In this document: positions 18,166 through 27,906 of the stretch, in pieces
Layout: each line of letters begins with the position of its first letter
How positions within the stretch are numbered: the first letter of the stretch is position 1
Assembly (NCBI RefSeq): GCF_006546985.1
Contig: NZ_VATK01000006.1
Span: forward strand, 124,001 to 188,000
Length of the DNA stretch: 64,000 bases
Source: Bacillus sp. 03113
GTDB taxonomy: Bacteria > Bacillota > Bacilli > Bacillales > Cytobacillaceae
Direction: 5' to 3'
Made by a program: the position numbers and the translations under genes
Notes under the pieces: generated by a model
Seen by the model: only the letters and a program-made list of their open reading frames with translations
Told to the model about the DNA's origin: nothing
Database searches by the model: none

Positions 18166-20580
18166 CTATCCTCTTAAAACTGCACCAGCTTGGTCTTTTA
18201 CAGCTTCTAATACTTTATCATGTGCTTTTGTAATATCTTCATCTGTTAAGGTACGTTCAGGATCAAAATATTTTAGTGAGAAGGCGATGGACTTTTTGCC
18301 TGGCTCCATACGTTCACCCTCGTATAAATCAAAGACAATTACTTCTTTTAATAGGCTTCCGCCTGCTTCGATAATAATCTTTTGAAGCTCTCCTGCTTCT
18401 TTTTCTTTGTCGACAACTAAGGCGATATCTCGTGTAACAGATGGGAAACGAGGAATCGCTTCATATTTTAATGGTTCAACATCAGCTTCTAACATTTTTT
18501 TCAAGGAAAGCTCAAATACGTAAGCTCCTTTTAAATCCAACTCTTTTTCTGCTTGTGGATGAATTTGACCGACAAAACCGATCGATTCACCAGAAAGGAA
18601 TACTTCTGCTGTTCTTCCTGGATGCATTCCTTCCACATTTCCTCTACGGTATTCTACTTTGTTTTCTAAGCCTAGCTTGGCAAATAATCCTTCAAGAATT
18701 CCTTTTATCACAAAGAAATCAACTGGCTTCTTCTCACCCTGCCAAACATGTGAATGCCACAATCCGGTAATCGCTCCTGCTAATTGTTCTCTTTCTTCAG
18801 GCAGCTTTGAAGAATTGTCAGAAAGGAAAACCACACCAGTTTCGTAAACCGCTACACTGTCGTTTTGACGAGCAACGTTATACTTTAGTACCTCTAAAAG
18901 CTGTGGCACAATGCTTAATCGAAGAATGCTGCGATCCTCACTCATTGGCATATCAAGTCGAATTGGCTCTCTTTTTTCAAGCGCATATTGACTTGCTTTC
19001 TTTTCGTTTGTTAAAGCATAAGTAACTGCTTGGTATAATCCTGCACCTTCTAAAAATCTGCGTACTACGCGTCGTTTTTGTTGATATTCCGTTAAAGCTC
19101 CTGGAGTAAAAGACCCGATAGGCAAAGTTGTTGGAAGATTATCATATCCATAAAGTCTGGCAATTTCTTCTACTAAATCCTCTTCAATTGTAATATCTTG
19201 ACGGCGAGTTGGAACAGTTACCGTAATGGTCTGGTTGTCAATAACCGATTGGAATTGTAGTTTATTAAAAATAGCAGCTGCTTCTTCAATCGTTAATTTA
19301 GTTCCTAATACCCGATTTACTTTTTCTAATGTAATAGAGACAACAGCTGGCTCTGCTGTTAGCGTATCAGCCTCACTTGTCCCTTCAAGCACTTCTCCCC
19401 CAGCATATAAAGCGATTAGCTGTGCTGCTCTTTCTGCTGCAGCTCGAACTCGGTTAGGATCTACACCCTTTTCAAAACGCGCACTTGCTTCACTTCTTAA
19501 TCCGTGATCCTTCGATGCTTTTCGAATTATTAGAGGGCTAAAATAAGCTGCTTCAAGTAAAATCGTTGTTGTATCAGATTGAACCTCTGAATTTGCTCCA
19601 CCCATGACACCTGCTAAAGCAACAGGCTCTTTCCCATTTGTAATAACTAGATGGTCAGCAGTTAATTCTCTTTTTACATCATCTAACGTTTCAATTACCT
19701 CTCCATGTTGAGCTCTACGAACAAGGATTTCCTTTGAACCAAGACGATCATAATCAAAAGCATGAAGTGGCTGGCCATATTCAAGTAGAACATAATTTGT
19801 AATATCGACAACATTATTATGCGGTCGAATTCCAGCTGCCATTAATCGTCCTTGCAGCCATAAAGGTGAAGGAGCTACTTTAACATTTTTGATGACTTTT
19901 GCAACGTATAATGGTGCATCTTCCTTTAGTTCAACCTTAACGTTAATTAAATCAGATGCTTTCGCTGTTGCAGGAGCATATTCAATCGAAGGAAGTTTCA
20001 CTTCTCTTCCAAGAATAGCCGCTGTTTCGTACGCTACTCCAAGCATGCTTAAGCAGTCAGAACGGTTAGGTGTAAGGCCAAGCTCTAAAACCTGATCATC
20101 TCTTTGCAGCTCAGCTAGAGCATCTTCCCCAACCTGAACATCGTTTGGAAAAACAAAAATGCCTTCAGAAAATTCTTTTGCCACTAATTTGCTTTCGAAG
20201 CCTAATTCTTGAAGGGAGCAAATCATCCCATTAGACTCTTCACCGCGCAGCTTCGCTTTTTTTATTTTAAAATTGCCTGGAAGCACAGCCCCGACTGTTG
20301 CAACCGCAACCTTTTGGCCTTTATCCACATTCGGTGCCCCGCAAATAATTTGAACAGGGGCTTCTGCTCCGATATCAACAAGACATTTATTCAGCTTATC
20401 AGCATTAGGGTGCTTGTCGCGCTCTAAAACATGCCCAATCACTACCCCTTTAATGCCCTCGTTTAAAACTTCGATGCCTTCTACCTCAATCCCGCTCTTT
20501 GTGATCTTGTCGGCTAGTTCAGCTGCTGTAACTCCAGATAAATCCACATAATCCTGCAGCCATTTATATGAAACAAACAT
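18166..20580 (-). CDS. pheT: Phenylalanine--tRNA ligase beta subunit
   Basis: An 804-residue large subunit of the alpha2beta2 synthetase. In order: an OB-fold tRNA-binding domain (about 40-155, with [19 protein letters not shown]), the B3/B4 editing domain (about 210-380), B5, a pseudo-catalytic fold and a C-terminal ferredoxin-fold anticodon-binding domain ([20 protein letters not shown]). It is encoded 24 bases after pheS, under the same T-box. Confidence 0.97.
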   Translation of the reverse strand: MFVSYKWLQDYVDLSGVTAAELADKITKSGIEVEGIEVLNEGIKGVVIGHVLERDKHPNADKLNKCLVDIGAEAPVQIICGAPNVDKGQKVAVATVGAVLPGNFKIKKAKLRGEESNGMICSLQELGFESKLVAKEFSEGIFVFPNDVQVGEDALAELQRDDQVLELGLTPNRSDCLSMLGVAYETAAILGREVKLPSIEYAPATAKASDLINVKVELKEDAPLYVAKVIKNVKVAPSPLWLQGRLMAAGIRPHNNVVDITNYVLLEYGQPLHAFDYDRLGSKEILVRRAQHGEVIETLDDVKRELTADHLVITNGKEPVALAGVMGGANSEVQSDTTTILLEAAYFSPLIIRKASKDHGLRSEASARFEKGVDPNRVRAAAERAAQLIALYAGGEVLEGTSEADTLTAEPAVVSITLEKVNRVLGTKLTIEEAAAIFNKLQFQSVIDNQTITVTVPTRRQDITIEEDLVEEIARLYGYDNLPTTLPIGSFTPGALTEYQQKRRVVRRFLEGAGLYQAVTYALTNEKKASQYALEKREPIRLDMPMSEDRSILRLSIVPQLLEVLKYNVARQNDSVAVYETGVVFLSDNSSKLPEEREQLAGAITGLWHSHVWQGEKKPVDFFVIKGILEGLFAKLGLENKVEYRRGNVEGMHPGRTAEVFLSGESIGFVGQIHPQAEKELDLKGAYVFELSLKKMLEADVEPLKYEAIPRFPSVTRDIALVVDKEKEAGELQKIIIEAGGSLLKEVIVFDLYEGERMEPGKKSIAFSLKYFDPERTLTDEDITKAHDKVLEAVKDQAGAVLRG

Positions 20581-20604
20581 GTGTATTTCCTCCTACCAAG
20601 ATTA

Positions 20605-21642
20605 TTATTCATGCATTGAAAATTGTTTTAAGAAGCGAATGTCATTAGAATAAAAATGACGTATATCATCCACTCCATATTTTAGCATCGCGATGCGTTC
20701 TACACCGATTCCAAACGCAAATCCCGTATACTTTTTGGAATCAAAACCCGCCATTTCAAGCACATGAGGATGAACCATCCCTGATCCTAAAACTTCAATC
20801 CAGCCGGTTCCCTTACAAACTCTACAGCCTTTTCCGCCGCAAAGTTTACAGGAAATATCGACTTCAACAGACGGCTCCGTGAATGGGAAAAAGCTAGGGC
20901 GAAGACGAATTTCACGGTCTTCTCCGAACATTTTTTTCGCAAATACCTCAAGAGTTCCCTTTAAGTCGCTCATGCGAATATTTTCATCTACAACAAGTCC
21001 TTCAATTTGCATAAATTGATGAGAATGGGTCGCATCATCATTGTCACGTCTGTACACTTTACCAGGACAAATAATTTTGACCGGACCTTTCCCTTTATGC
21101 TTTTCCATTGTTCTCGCTTGAACAGGTGAGGTTTGAGTGCGAAGCAAAGTTTCTTCTGTAATATAAAAAGTATCCTGCATATCTCGAGCTGGATGATCTT
21201 TCGGCAGGTTCAGTGCTTCAAAATTATAATAATCTGTTTCAAGTTCTGGTCCTTCTGCTACGGTATAGCCCATCCCTAAAAATAAATCTTCGACCTCTTC
21301 AATGACTCTTGTAAGTGGATGATGATTCCCAGTCTTAATTGGACGTCCAGGAAGAGTGATATCGATCGTTTCAGAAGATAATTTTTCAATTACTGCAGCT
21401 TCTTCTAATTGCTTTTGCTTTTCGGCAACACTTGCTGCAATCGCATCACGAACTTCATTTGCTAACGCACCCATTTTCGGACGTTCTTTAGCAGATAATT
21501 TTCCCATCCCTTTCAGAACTTCTGTAATAGGTCCTTTTTTTCCAAGATAGGATACACGGATATCATTCAATGCCTTTAAGCTATCAGCATTTTCAATACT
21601 TTCAAGGGCTTCGGTTTGAAGGGCTTGTAATTTTTCTTGCAT
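20605..21642 (-). CDS. pheS: Phenylalanine--tRNA ligase alpha subunit
   Basis: A 345-residue catalytic subunit that charges tRNA-Phe. It has an N-terminal coiled coil, motif 2 with [29 protein letters not shown], and a motif 3 region [21 protein letters not shown] Cys4-like cluster [12 protein letters not shown] follows motif 2. The ATG at 21642 follows AAGGAGG. Expression is governed by the T-box upstream. Confidence 0.97.
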   Translation of the reverse strand: MQEKLQALQTEALESIENADSLKALNDIRVSYLGKKGPITEVLKGMGKLSAKERPKMGALANEVRDAIAASVAEKQKQLEEAAVIEKLSSETIDITLPGRPIKTGNHHPLTRVIEEVEDLFLGMGYTVAEGPELETDYYNFEALNLPKDHPARDMQDTFYITEETLLRTQTSPVQARTMEKHKGKGPVKIICPGKVYRRDNDDATHSHQFMQIEGLVVDENIRMSDLKGTLEVFAKKMFGEDREIRLRPSFFPFTEPSVEVDISCKLCGGKGCRVCKGTGWIEVLGSGMVHPHVLEMAGFDSKKYTGFAFGIGVERIAMLKYGVDDIRHFYSNDIRFLKQFSMHE

Positions 21643-21689
21643 TGCTTTTCCTCCTTTAATCTTATTTATCGCATGACCATTTTTGACAA

Positions 21690-21996
21690 AATAAAAAACC
21701 TCTATCCCAAAAAGGGACGAGGTTTTGATTTCGCGGTACCACCCTTATAACTAGACCATTAAATCTAGTCACTTCATTCGGATAACGGCTATTGCCGGGG
21801 CATCTTTACATCTCTTATTTAAAGATTGTTCCAAAAAGTTGTATTCCTTTTTGAACTAATACTTTAAGATCATGGTCCCGATGCCAGCTCGGGAGGTGAA
21901 CTTCGCTTATTTTCCGATAAAAATGCTTGCAGTCAATGGCATTTTCTTCCTTAATCGGGATGAATAAGCTACTTTTCTCCGTCGTTGCTTTTATCA
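21690..21996 (-). ncRNA. T-box leader of pheST (Phe-specific)
   Basis: The antiterminator motif AAGGGTGGTACCGCG lies at 21732-21746 (minus strand). The terminator stem uses AACCTC and GAGGTT with a CCC/GGG extension (21693-21726) and a T run. Stem I has GCTTATT/AATAAGC closing the specifier loop, and GAAGTTCACC there puts a UUC (Phe) specifier at 21898-21900. Uncharged tRNA-Phe stabilises the antiterminator. Confidence 0.93.
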
Positions 21997-22011
21997 TGCA
22001 TTTTGCTTTCC

Positions 22012-22040
22012 ATTATAATATATAATTTTTAAAGATTCAA
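22012..22040 (-). promoter_or_regulatory. pheST promoter
   Basis: Minus strand -35 TTGAAT (22035-22040), a 17-base spacer and a perfect -10 TATAAT (22012-22017), starting just upstream of the T-box. Confidence 0.82.
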
Positions 22041-22052
22041 TTGTTTAGAAAA

Positions 22053-22808
22053 TTATTTACGTAAATGATAAAGAAGAATTCCTGCTGCAACCGCCACGTT
22101 TAACGACTCGCTTTTTCCATAGATCGGTATATATAGGTTGCTCGTTGTCAAAGCCAGAATTTCTTTTGCTACCCCATTTCCTTCATTCCCCACGATTAAA
22201 GCAAAGCCTTTTTCAGAGGAAGAAACTTGATTGAAATCCTTTCCGTTTTCTAATGCTGTCCCATATACCGGAATATGTTCATCTGTTAATTTCGTTATCC
22301 ACTCGATTAGATTTCCCTTTATAATCGGCAAGTGAAAATGACTTCCTTGTGCAGAGCGTAAAACCTTTGGATTATAGACATCTACCGTTCCTTCTCCAAT
22401 CAAAACTGCATCAACGCCGGCAGCATCCGCTGTTCGAATCATTGTTCCTAAGTTCCCTGGGTCCTGCACAGCATCAATAAGTAAAAATGAATTCCCTTTT
22501 TCAATAGAGTATGTTGATTCATTTTGCCTGCAAACAGCGATTACACCTTGAGGAGCTTCGGTATCCGATAAAGAGTGTATAATCTCACTCGTAACCAAAG
22601 TAGTCCGAATTTCTCCAACCTTCCATTTTGAAGGAAGCTTTATTTGCTCATCCACGATTAATTCCACTATTTTATTTGAATAAAGAGCCTCTTCGACAAG
22701 ATGGAAGCCTTCCACTAAAAAAGCCGCTGTTTTATCACGTTCTTTTTTCGTTAATAGTTTTTTCCATTGTTTAACTTGAGGGTTTTTAATAGACTCAATG
22801 AACTTCAA
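22053..22808 (-). CDS. ysgA: TrmH/SpoU family RNA 2'-O-methyltransferase YsgA
   Basis: A 251-residue SPOUT methyltransferase that uses S-adenosylmethionine on rRNA or tRNA ribose. The N-terminal substrate-binding part has [20 protein letters not shown]. The knotted catalytic domain has the three SpoU motifs: [31 protein letters not shown] and [18 protein letters not shown]. The TTG at 22808 is five bases after AAAGGAGAT and gives a length like B. subtilis YsgA; an upstream start at 22829 is unlikely. The RNA target is not known. Confidence 0.92.
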   Translation of the reverse strand: MKFIESIKNPQVKQWKKLLTKKERDKTAAFLVEGFHLVEEALYSNKIVELIVDEQIKLPSKWKVGEIRTTLVTSEIIHSLSDTEAPQGVIAVCRQNESTYSIEKGNSFLLIDAVQDPGNLGTMIRTADAAGVDAVLIGEGTVDVYNPKVLRSAQGSHFHLPIIKGNLIEWITKLTDEHIPVYGTALENGKDFNQVSSSEKGFALIVGNEGNGVAKEILALTTSNLYIPIYGKSESLNVAVAAGILLYHLRK

Positions 22809-22935
22809 AGCTGTATCTCCTTTTGACAAATTTCATTTGCACCAGTTTTTTTATTATATCTTATCAACAATACATAATAAATCCATAAATAGAAATGATA
22901 ATAAGGTTAATAAATTTATAGGAGGTTTTATTTTT

Positions 22936-23142
22936 ATGAGTTTAAATTTACGAAATGCGATTATTCATAATGTTAGCGGTAATTCACAGGACGAGTTGAA
23001 GGCAACGATTGTCGATGCTATTCAAAACGGAGAAGAAAAAATGCTTCCGGGCCTTGGAGTCCTATTTGAAATCATCTGGAAAAACGCATCTGAAGAAGAA
23101 AAAGTGGAAATGCTTCAAACACTTGAAGGCGGATTGCGTTAA
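22936..23142 (+). CDS. sspI: Small acid-soluble spore protein SspI
   Basis: A 68-residue SASP of the SspI family, made in the forespore under sigma-G in B. subtilis. It reads [20 protein letters not shown] and ends LEGGLR. The ATG at 22936 follows AGGAGG at ten bases. A CATAATA upstream could be a sigma-G -10, but no convincing -35 is present. It is divergent from ysgA. Confidence 0.95.
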   Translation: MSLNLRNAIIHNVSGNSQDELKATIVDAIQNGEEKMLPGLGVLFEIIWKNASEEEKVEMLQTLEGGLR

Positions 23143-23170
23143 CATCCATCATGTAGATTATAAACGATAC

Positions 23171-23210
23171 AAAAGGGAACACTTTATCATTGTAAAGTGT
23201 TCCCTTTTTA
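23171..23210. terminator. Bidirectional terminator after sspI
   Basis: AAAAGGGAACACTTTA pairs with TAAAGTGTTCCCTTTT around a small loop, with T runs on both sides. It lies between convergent genes. Confidence 0.88.
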
Positions 23211-23225
23211 TCATTATGAGAGTAC

Positions 23226-23453
23226 TTAAATATTACCGTGAAAAATCCGTCTCTTAACCATCAACAAAAAAACAGGAAACGATAAGAAGAAAGGAATAAC
23301 CGAACCAGAAGATTCTTTTAATGATCCGTCTGAAAAGTAGGTTTCTTTATGAAACATGAGCCATTCAACATCAAATGCATAGCCAATTGCGTACAAGAAT
23401 AATACTGTAAGTGAATAAAAAAATAAACTCACTACTAATTTGTTTATTGTCAA
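23226..23453 (-). CDS. Small hypothetical membrane protein
   Basis: A protein of about 75 residues with two hydrophobic segments (about 4-24 and 48-65) around a polar loop containing YAFDVEWLMFHKETYFSDG. I do not recognise a characterised family. I prefer the TTG at 23453, ten bases after AAAAAGGGG; the GTG at 23462 is almost on top of that site. It lies between the sspI terminator and ysdC on the ysdC strand. Confidence 0.65.
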   Translation of the reverse strand: MTINKLVVSLFFYSLTVLFLYAIGYAFDVEWLMFHKETYFSDGSLKESSGSVIPFFLSFPVFLLMVKRRIFHGNI

Positions 23454-23522
23454 ATGAACCACACCCCTTTTTCAACTTTCATAAGGAAGGGAGCTGCTAC
23501 CAAAGTTGACAGATTTTTCCTG

Positions 23523-24608
23523 TTAATCAAATGTAATCCTATCTACCGTTTCTTGATCCAATCGTTTTATGACCTCAACAATGAGCTTGACGGCATTTTC
23601 AAAGTCATCTCGATGCAGCATAGCTGCGTGAGAATGGATGTAGCGAGTAGCAATTGTAATGGATAAGGCTGGAACACCTTTATGAGTAAGATGGATGGAG
23701 CCAGAGTCTGTTCCACCACCGGGCACAGCATCAAATTGATAAGGGATGCCTAGCTCGTCAGCTGTATCTGTAACAAAGTCGCGCAATCCTTTATGAGAAA
23801 CCATGGATGCATCATATATGATGATTTGCGGACCTTTTCCCATTTTGCTTAATGCTTCTTTTTCAGAAATTCCAGGTGTATCGCCAGCAATGCCGACATC
23901 GACTCCAAATGCAATGACTGGTTCGATTTTCTGTGCAGAGGTACGTGCACCGCGAAGACCAACTTCCTCTTGTACTGTTCCTACCCCATAAACAACATTA
24001 GGATGTTCTACACCACTTAATTGCTTTAATACATCAATCGCAATCGCACAGCCAATTCGATTATCCCAAGCTTTAGCTAGAAGCATTTTCTCATTATTCA
24101 TAACTGTAAATTCAAAATAAGGGACTACCATATCTCCTGGCTTTACTCCCCATTCTGTTGCTTCATCTCTGCTTGAGGCTCCAATATCAATGAACATATC
24201 TTTAATTTCGACTGGTTTTTTACGAGCTTCAGGAGGTAAAATATGCGGAGGCTTTGAACCAATAACGCCGGTTAGATCCCCTTTTCGAGTGACGATCGTC
24301 ACTCGTTGCGCAAGCATAACCTGAGACCACCAGCCGCCAACCGTTTGAAAACGCAGGAAGCCTTTATCATCGATTTGTGTCACCATAAAACCTACTTCAT
24401 CTAAGTGGCCTGCAACCATGATTTTTGGGCCGCCTTTTTTGCCTACTTTTTTAGCTATAATACTGCCTAAATGGTCATAGGTCACTTTATCTGCAAATGG
24501 CTCAATGTATTTTTTCATCACCGCACGAGGTTCCCGTTCGTTCCCGGGAATCCCTTTTGCATCGGTTAATTCTTTTAGCATCGTCAGCGTTTCATCTAAT
24601 TTAGCCAT
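23523..24608 (-). CDS. ysdC: M42 family metallopeptidase YsdC
   Basis: A 361-residue dinuclear-zinc aminopeptidase/endoglucanase-like protein of family M42 that forms large complexes and trims peptides. Metal ligands are visible in [13 protein letters not shown] (His, Asp), AWDNRIGC (Asp), VQEEVGLRG (Glu-Glu), [10 protein letters not shown] (Asp) and [10 protein letters not shown] (His). The start [14 protein letters not shown] at 24608 has GGGAG upstream and fits the family; a longer reading to 24644 is rejected. The substrate in vivo is unknown. Confidence 0.92.
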   Translation of the reverse strand: MAKLDETLTMLKELTDAKGIPGNEREPRAVMKKYIEPFADKVTYDHLGSIIAKKVGKKGGPKIMVAGHLDEVGFMVTQIDDKGFLRFQTVGGWWSQVMLAQRVTIVTRKGDLTGVIGSKPPHILPPEARKKPVEIKDMFIDIGASSRDEATEWGVKPGDMVVPYFEFTVMNNEKMLLAKAWDNRIGCAIAIDVLKQLSGVEHPNVVYGVGTVQEEVGLRGARTSAQKIEPVIAFGVDVGIAGDTPGISEKEALSKMGKGPQIIIYDASMVSHKGLRDFVTDTADELGIPYQFDAVPGGGTDSGSIHLTHKGVPALSITIATRYIHSHAAMLHRDDFENAVKLIVEVIKRLDQETVDRITFD

Positions 24609-24680
24609 TATTTCGACTCCCTTAATATGTAGTTTCTTCCTCATTATACTAAAGTCTACTAACAGAAAACAAAAATAGGC

Positions 24681-25172
24681 TTAATATCCCTGTTTCTGTC
24701 TTTCATAATTTACTTCATTTTTTTTCATATATGCATCTTCAATATCTTTATGGCTGAAACCTAATAAAATAGCTAAATCTAAATAAGCTTGAAACATCGT
24801 TATATATGTATCCTTTGAAGGATTTCCACTAAATTGCTGAATGGCTTCAAAGACATATAAAAATTGATCCGTAATGGATACATGTTTGTTTTCGGAAGCC
24901 AATATCTCAGTAATTTCTTGGAATCCCTTCTCCAATCCTAACGACAGGATAAAGTGCACTCCATCCACAAACTCTTCTAAAATCACAGACTGCTCTGAGG
25001 AAGGCTTTACACTCCAAAACTTAAAGCAGCGTGTCTCATTAGCAAGCTCACCAATCTCGACTAATAAAGCTAATACTTTTCGATTGAAAAGATTTTCTTC
25101 CTGCAAATTATGTTTTTTTTCTATATGCTGGTCAAGTGCTTTTTGCATTGAAAATAATTTTTCTACATTCAT
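24681..25172 (-). CDS. dUTP diphosphatase, dimeric (MazG-like) type
   Basis: A 163-residue all-alpha dUTPase_2 family enzyme that hydrolyses dUTP to dUMP and pyrophosphate, keeping uracil out of DNA. Metal-binding motifs are ALLVEIGELANE and EEFVDGVHFIL, the two E-x-x-[ED] helices of this superfamily. The ATG at 25172 follows GTGGGAG at a good distance. B. subtilis has no such gene between ysdC and ysdB. Dimeric dUTPases are often phage-borne, but no other phage gene is nearby. Confidence 0.85.
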   Translation of the reverse strand: MNVEKLFSMQKALDQHIEKKHNLQEENLFNRKVLALLVEIGELANETRCFKFWSVKPSSEQSVILEEFVDGVHFILSLGLEKGFQEITEILASENKHVSITDQFLYVFEAIQQFSGNPSKDTYITMFQAYLDLAILLGFSHKDIEDAYMKKNEVNYERQKQGY

Positions 25173-25232
25173 AATTTTATCTCCCACTTCTTTTTTTCTT
25201 CTACAAAAAATTATATCAAATTGTAGAAAAGT

Positions 25233-25258
25233 TGAAACTTTTTTTCAGTTGAAACGTA
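25233..25258 (+). promoter_or_regulatory. Sigma-W promoter of ysdB
   Basis: TGAAAC (25233-25238), a 16-base spacer and CGTA (25255-25258) match the ECF sigma-W consensus exactly. B. subtilis ysdB is a known sigma-W gene, so both the promoter and its target agree. The leader would be about 120 nt. Confidence 0.88.
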
Positions 25259-25380
25259 AATAATCAGATCGTTGTATTTAGGAGATTTCTTCCTTTTGAA
25301 CCATACTTTACAGTTTAATAGCATTTACACTTTTAATCCAATCAGCCCTGTACAGAAAAACTTTAACGGAGGTGCTTGTA

Positions 25381-25764
25381 ATGATGTGGTTCATCCGCTT
25401 TCTATTATTTGCTCTTATCTTTTTTATTATCTACAAAGGTTTTAAATATTTGATAAACCCTATGAGAAAGCTCGAACTAGCTCATGAACAAAAACGATAT
25501 TATTTTTTAGATGATCAAAAGAATGCAAGAAAAAATTTTCATCTCACTTATAATGGTGTGCTATTTGAGGGAGAAAAGTACTTAGGTACTACCTCAAATG
25601 CTTTTGAAGTGGTATCCGTTTTCGTTTGGCCAAAAAATATCGCCTCTCTGCAAGGAATGGTTCGAGACGATTTTCTTTTTATTGAGCAAAAAATCATGGA
25701 TAGTTATCCTAACGCTAAAATTGACTGGAAAAGTCCAATAAAAGAATTTTTAGCTAAAAACTAG
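25381..25764 (+). CDS. ysdB: YsdB, sigma-W-regulated membrane protein
   Basis: A 127-residue protein starting MMWFIRFLLFALIFFIIYKG, one N-terminal transmembrane helix followed by a soluble domain that ends with KIDWKSPIKEFLAKN. Its function is unknown; it belongs to the cell-envelope stress regulon of B. subtilis. The ATG at 25381 lies eight bases after GGAGG; an upstream GTG at 25372 overlaps that site and is rejected. It is convergent with ysdA. Confidence 0.9.
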   Translation: MMWFIRFLLFALIFFIIYKGFKYLINPMRKLELAHEQKRYYFLDDQKNARKNFHLTYNGVLFEGEKYLGTTSNAFEVVSVFVWPKNIASLQGMVRDDFLFIEQKIMDSYPNAKIDWKSPIKEFLAKN

Positions 25765-25771
25765 AGTATTT

Positions 25772-25805
25772 AAAAACAACGTTCAGTTTGCTGGACGTTG
25801 TTTTT
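25772..25805. terminator. Bidirectional terminator between ysdB and ysdA
   Basis: AAAAACAACGT and ACGTTGTTTTT form an 11-bp stem around a 12-base loop and serve both converging genes. Confidence 0.85.
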
Positions 25806-25821
25806 ACTAACGAATTCATAA

Positions 25822-26091
25822 TTACATTAATAAAACATAACAAATGGCTGTAGATTCAATCATTCCAAGTAATGGCAATCCAAATTTGAACTGAGCATGC
25901 TTTGTTTTATGTCTAAATACATTCATCCCCACAGTCATGCCGATTGCCCCAAAGCAAAAAGCAATGATCCATAAATGCTTCTCACGAATTCGATATTGCT
26001 TTCTTCTTGCCCTATTTTTATCAACCATCATGATATAAAATCCGATAATATTTATAACTATTAAAACGAGAAGAAAGATGGCATTCAACAA
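25822..26091 (-). CDS. ysdA: DUF1294 family membrane protein YsdA
   Basis: An 89-residue protein with DUF1294 features: an N-terminal helix, MVDKNRARRKQYRIREKHLW, then two more hydrophobic segments with GAIGMTVGMNVFRHKTKH. The TTG at 26091 is eight bases after GGGGAG and gives exactly the length of B. subtilis YsdA. Function unknown. It lies downstream of the rplT terminator, so probably receives some read-through from the ribosomal operon. Confidence 0.88.
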   Translation of the reverse strand: MLNAIFLLVLIVINIIGFYIMMVDKNRARRKQYRIREKHLWIIAFCFGAIGMTVGMNVFRHKTKHAQFKFGLPLLGMIESTAICYVLLM

Positions 26092-26117
26092 TTTTAATAC
26101 TCCCCTTTGTATATACG

Positions 26118-26147
26118 AAAACGCCATCCTCATGGAGAATGGCGTTT
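26118..26147 (-). terminator. rplT operon terminator
   Basis: AAACGCCAT and ATGGCGTTT form a 9-bp stem, followed by TTCG rather than a long T run, eight bases after the rplT stop. It may be leaky towards ysdA. Confidence 0.65.
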
Positions 26148-26154
26148 ATGTTTA

Positions 26155-26514
26155 TTATTTGCTTAGGCTTTGCTTAGCAACAGATGCTAATTCAGCAAAA
26201 GCTTTTTCGTCAGCAATTGCTAACTCAGCTAGCATTTTACGGTTTACTTCAATACCAGCAACTTTTAATCCGTGCATTAAACGGCTATAAGATAGACCGT
26301 TGATACGAGCAGCTGCATTGATACGAGCAATCCAAAGCTTACGGAAGTCGCGTTTTTTCTGGCGACGATCACGATAAGCATACATTAAGGATTTCATTAC
26401 TTGCTGATTTGCTACTTTATATAATGTATGTTTTGAACCAAAATAACCTTTAGCTAATTTTAGAACTTTTTTACGACGCTTGCGCGTAACTGTACCGCCT
26501 TTAACACGTGGCAT
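26155..26514 (-). CDS. rplT: 50S ribosomal protein L20
   Basis: A 119-residue 23S rRNA-binding protein needed early in 50S assembly and the autogenous repressor of its operon in B. subtilis. It begins [20 protein letters not shown] and contains [17 protein letters not shown]. It is the third gene of infC-rpmI-rplT, 29 bases after rpmI. Confidence 0.98.
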   Translation of the reverse strand: MPRVKGGTVTRKRRKKVLKLAKGYFGSKHTLYKVANQQVMKSLMYAYRDRRQKKRDFRKLWIARINAAARINGLSYSRLMHGLKVAGIEVNRKMLAELAIADEKAFAELASVAKQSLSK

Positions 26515-26543
26515 GAGATTTCCCTCCTATTTTCGAAAATGGC

Positions 26544-26741
26544 TTAAATATTGTCTAATAAGTGACGGATACGTTTATAATCGCCTGTAGAAACTAATGC
26601 TCCCTTGCGAAGTTTACGTTTTTGTTTTGTAGATTTATTGGCAAATAAGTGGCTTGTATAAGCGTGAGAACGTTTTAATTTACCAGATCCAGTTTTCTTG
26701 AAACGCTTTGCAGCGCCGCGGTGTGTTTTCATTTTTGGCAT
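26544..26741 (-). CDS. rpmI: 50S ribosomal protein L35
   Basis: A 65-residue basic protein, [20 protein letters not shown] at its start and [10 protein letters not shown] at its end, typical of L35. It lies 16 bases after the infC stop in the conserved operon, with GAGGAGG before the ATG. Confidence 0.98.
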   Translation of the reverse strand: MPKMKTHRGAAKRFKKTGSGKLKRSHAYTSHLFANKSTKQKRKLRKGALVSTGDYKRIRHLLDNI

Positions 26742-26757
26742 TTGGTATTCCTCCTCT

Positions 26758-27273
26758 TTACTTGTCGTTTTTAGGTGCTAAGACCATAAACATGCTTCGT
26801 CCATCCATTTTCGGATGTGATTCAACAGTTGCAACTTCTTTGCATGCTTCTGCAAATCGAACTAACACGCGTTGACCAATCTCTTTATGTGTAATTGCAC
26901 GACCTTTAAAGCGGATCGATGCTTTTACTTTATCGCCTTTTTCTAAGAACTTAATTCCATTGCGCAGCTTCGTATTAAAATCATGCTCATCAATAGTTGG
27001 GCTCAAACGCACCTCTTTAATATTGATAACCTTTTGATTTTTACGAGCTTCTTTTTCTTTCTTCTGTTGTTCGAATTTAAACTTTCCATAGTCCATAATA
27101 CGGCCTACTGGCGGCTTAGCATTCGGTGCAACCAATACAAGATCAAGATTTACTCGGGCAGCAATTTCAAGTGCTTCATTCTTAGATTTAATTCCAAGCT
27201 GCTCGCCATTTTGGTCAATGAGACGAACTTCGCGGGCACGAATACCCTCGTTTAACAACATATCTTTGCTAAT
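26758..27273 (-). CDS. infC: Translation initiation factor IF-3 (AUU start)
   Basis: A 171-residue factor that keeps the 30S subunit free and checks start codon pairing. The N-domain reads [12 protein letters not shown]-like (here [20 protein letters not shown]) and the C-domain has [20 protein letters not shown]. The best ribosome binding site, GGAGGT at eight bases, points to ATT at 27271-27273, in frame and four codons upstream of an ATG at 27261. AUU as the infC start is known for Bacillus and E. coli and is linked to IF-3 autoregulation, because IF-3 discriminates against it. Starting at ATT gives the family N-terminus ISKD. Confidence 0.93.
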   Translation of the reverse strand: MSKDMLLNEGIRAREVRLIDQNGEQLGIKSKNEALEIAARVNLDLVLVAPNAKPPVGRIMDYGKFKFEQQKKEKEARKNQKVINIKEVRLSPTIDEHDFNTKLRNGIKFLEKGDKVKASIRFKGRAITHKEIGQRVLVRFAEACKEVATVESHPKMDGRSMFMVLAPKNDK

Positions 27274-27600
27274 AGTTAGACACCTCCAAGGTTTTATACG
27301 AATACAACGTTCGGGTCAAGAAATGTATAATAACGTACGAGACTAGTCCATTACTCCAATCTCTCATTCTAAATACAAAGCTTAAACCTGACTCCTCTTG
27401 TTGAATCGCGAGAAAAAATAGTAAACGGCTGCAGATCTATTATTCATCAAAATAAAAAGTGTGGATGAATATCACCCACACTTACGAAAACGAATAAAAA
27501 ATGTTAATTGTTCACGTAAACCTGCCAACAACTAGTCGCGTCAATCAGGTGAGAAGCGGGTGCTTCTTCTTTTCCTCAAAGTTATATTCAATTTACCCTA
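27274..27600 (-). ncRNA. infC-rpmI-rplT leader (L20-type attenuator)
   Basis: The leader of about 320 nt contains an intrinsic terminator, stem AAGTGTGG/CCACACTT (27458-27483) with TTTATTTT after it, and structured segments upstream. In B. subtilis L20 binds this leader to cause premature termination. The position and layout fit, but I did not verify the L20-binding fold. Confidence 0.75.
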
Positions 27601-27603
27601 GTT

Positions 27604-27633
27604 ACTATATCACACTACATTATGCAAAGTCAA
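27604..27633 (-). promoter_or_regulatory. infC operon promoter
   Basis: Minus strand -35 TTGACT (27628-27633), 18-base spacer, extended -10 TGATATAGT (-10 TATAGT at 27604-27609). Confidence 0.75.
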
Positions 27634-27701
27634 ACAAACTTTATTTCCTTAAAGAAACAATTAATTTGTTGCCTGTTGATAACTTCAATAGAAATGTATT
27701 A

Positions 27702-27821
27702 ACGTCCAGCTCTAGCGCCTAGCCCTTGTGAAAAATAACTTTATGCCACTAAAAGTAAAAAACACTTTTTGAGTCATAAGAACATTTTTCTTCAGGGCTA
27801 ATCAAGGCGCTTCCGCTTTTG
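27702..27821. repeat. Modular hairpin repeat, E-type copy (minus orientation)
   Basis: Read on the minus strand it starts AAAAGCGGAAGCGCCTTG and ends GGCGCTAGAGCTGGACG, so its ends match those of copies A-D, but the core is different. The core pairs AGCCCT/AGGGCT and GAAAAAT/ATTTTTC around an inner AAAAGT/ACTTTT hairpin. It lies between the thrS stop and the infC promoter. Confidence 0.82.
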
Positions 27822-27906
27822 TTTATTACAACGAGAAAAATTTTATCAAATTCATTAAGAAGTTGCAACACTTTTTTTCTCAGCTATTTCTCCATCTTTT
27901 TAAGAA

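Noticed and set aside
24681-25172. Prophage remnant signalled by the dUTPase
   Set aside because: No integrase, structural or lysis gene and no attachment duplication is visible; neighbours are core genes.
27501-27722. 73-codon plus-strand ORF
   Set aside because: It is antisense to the infC leader and promoter and runs into the E-type repeat; no ribosome binding site.
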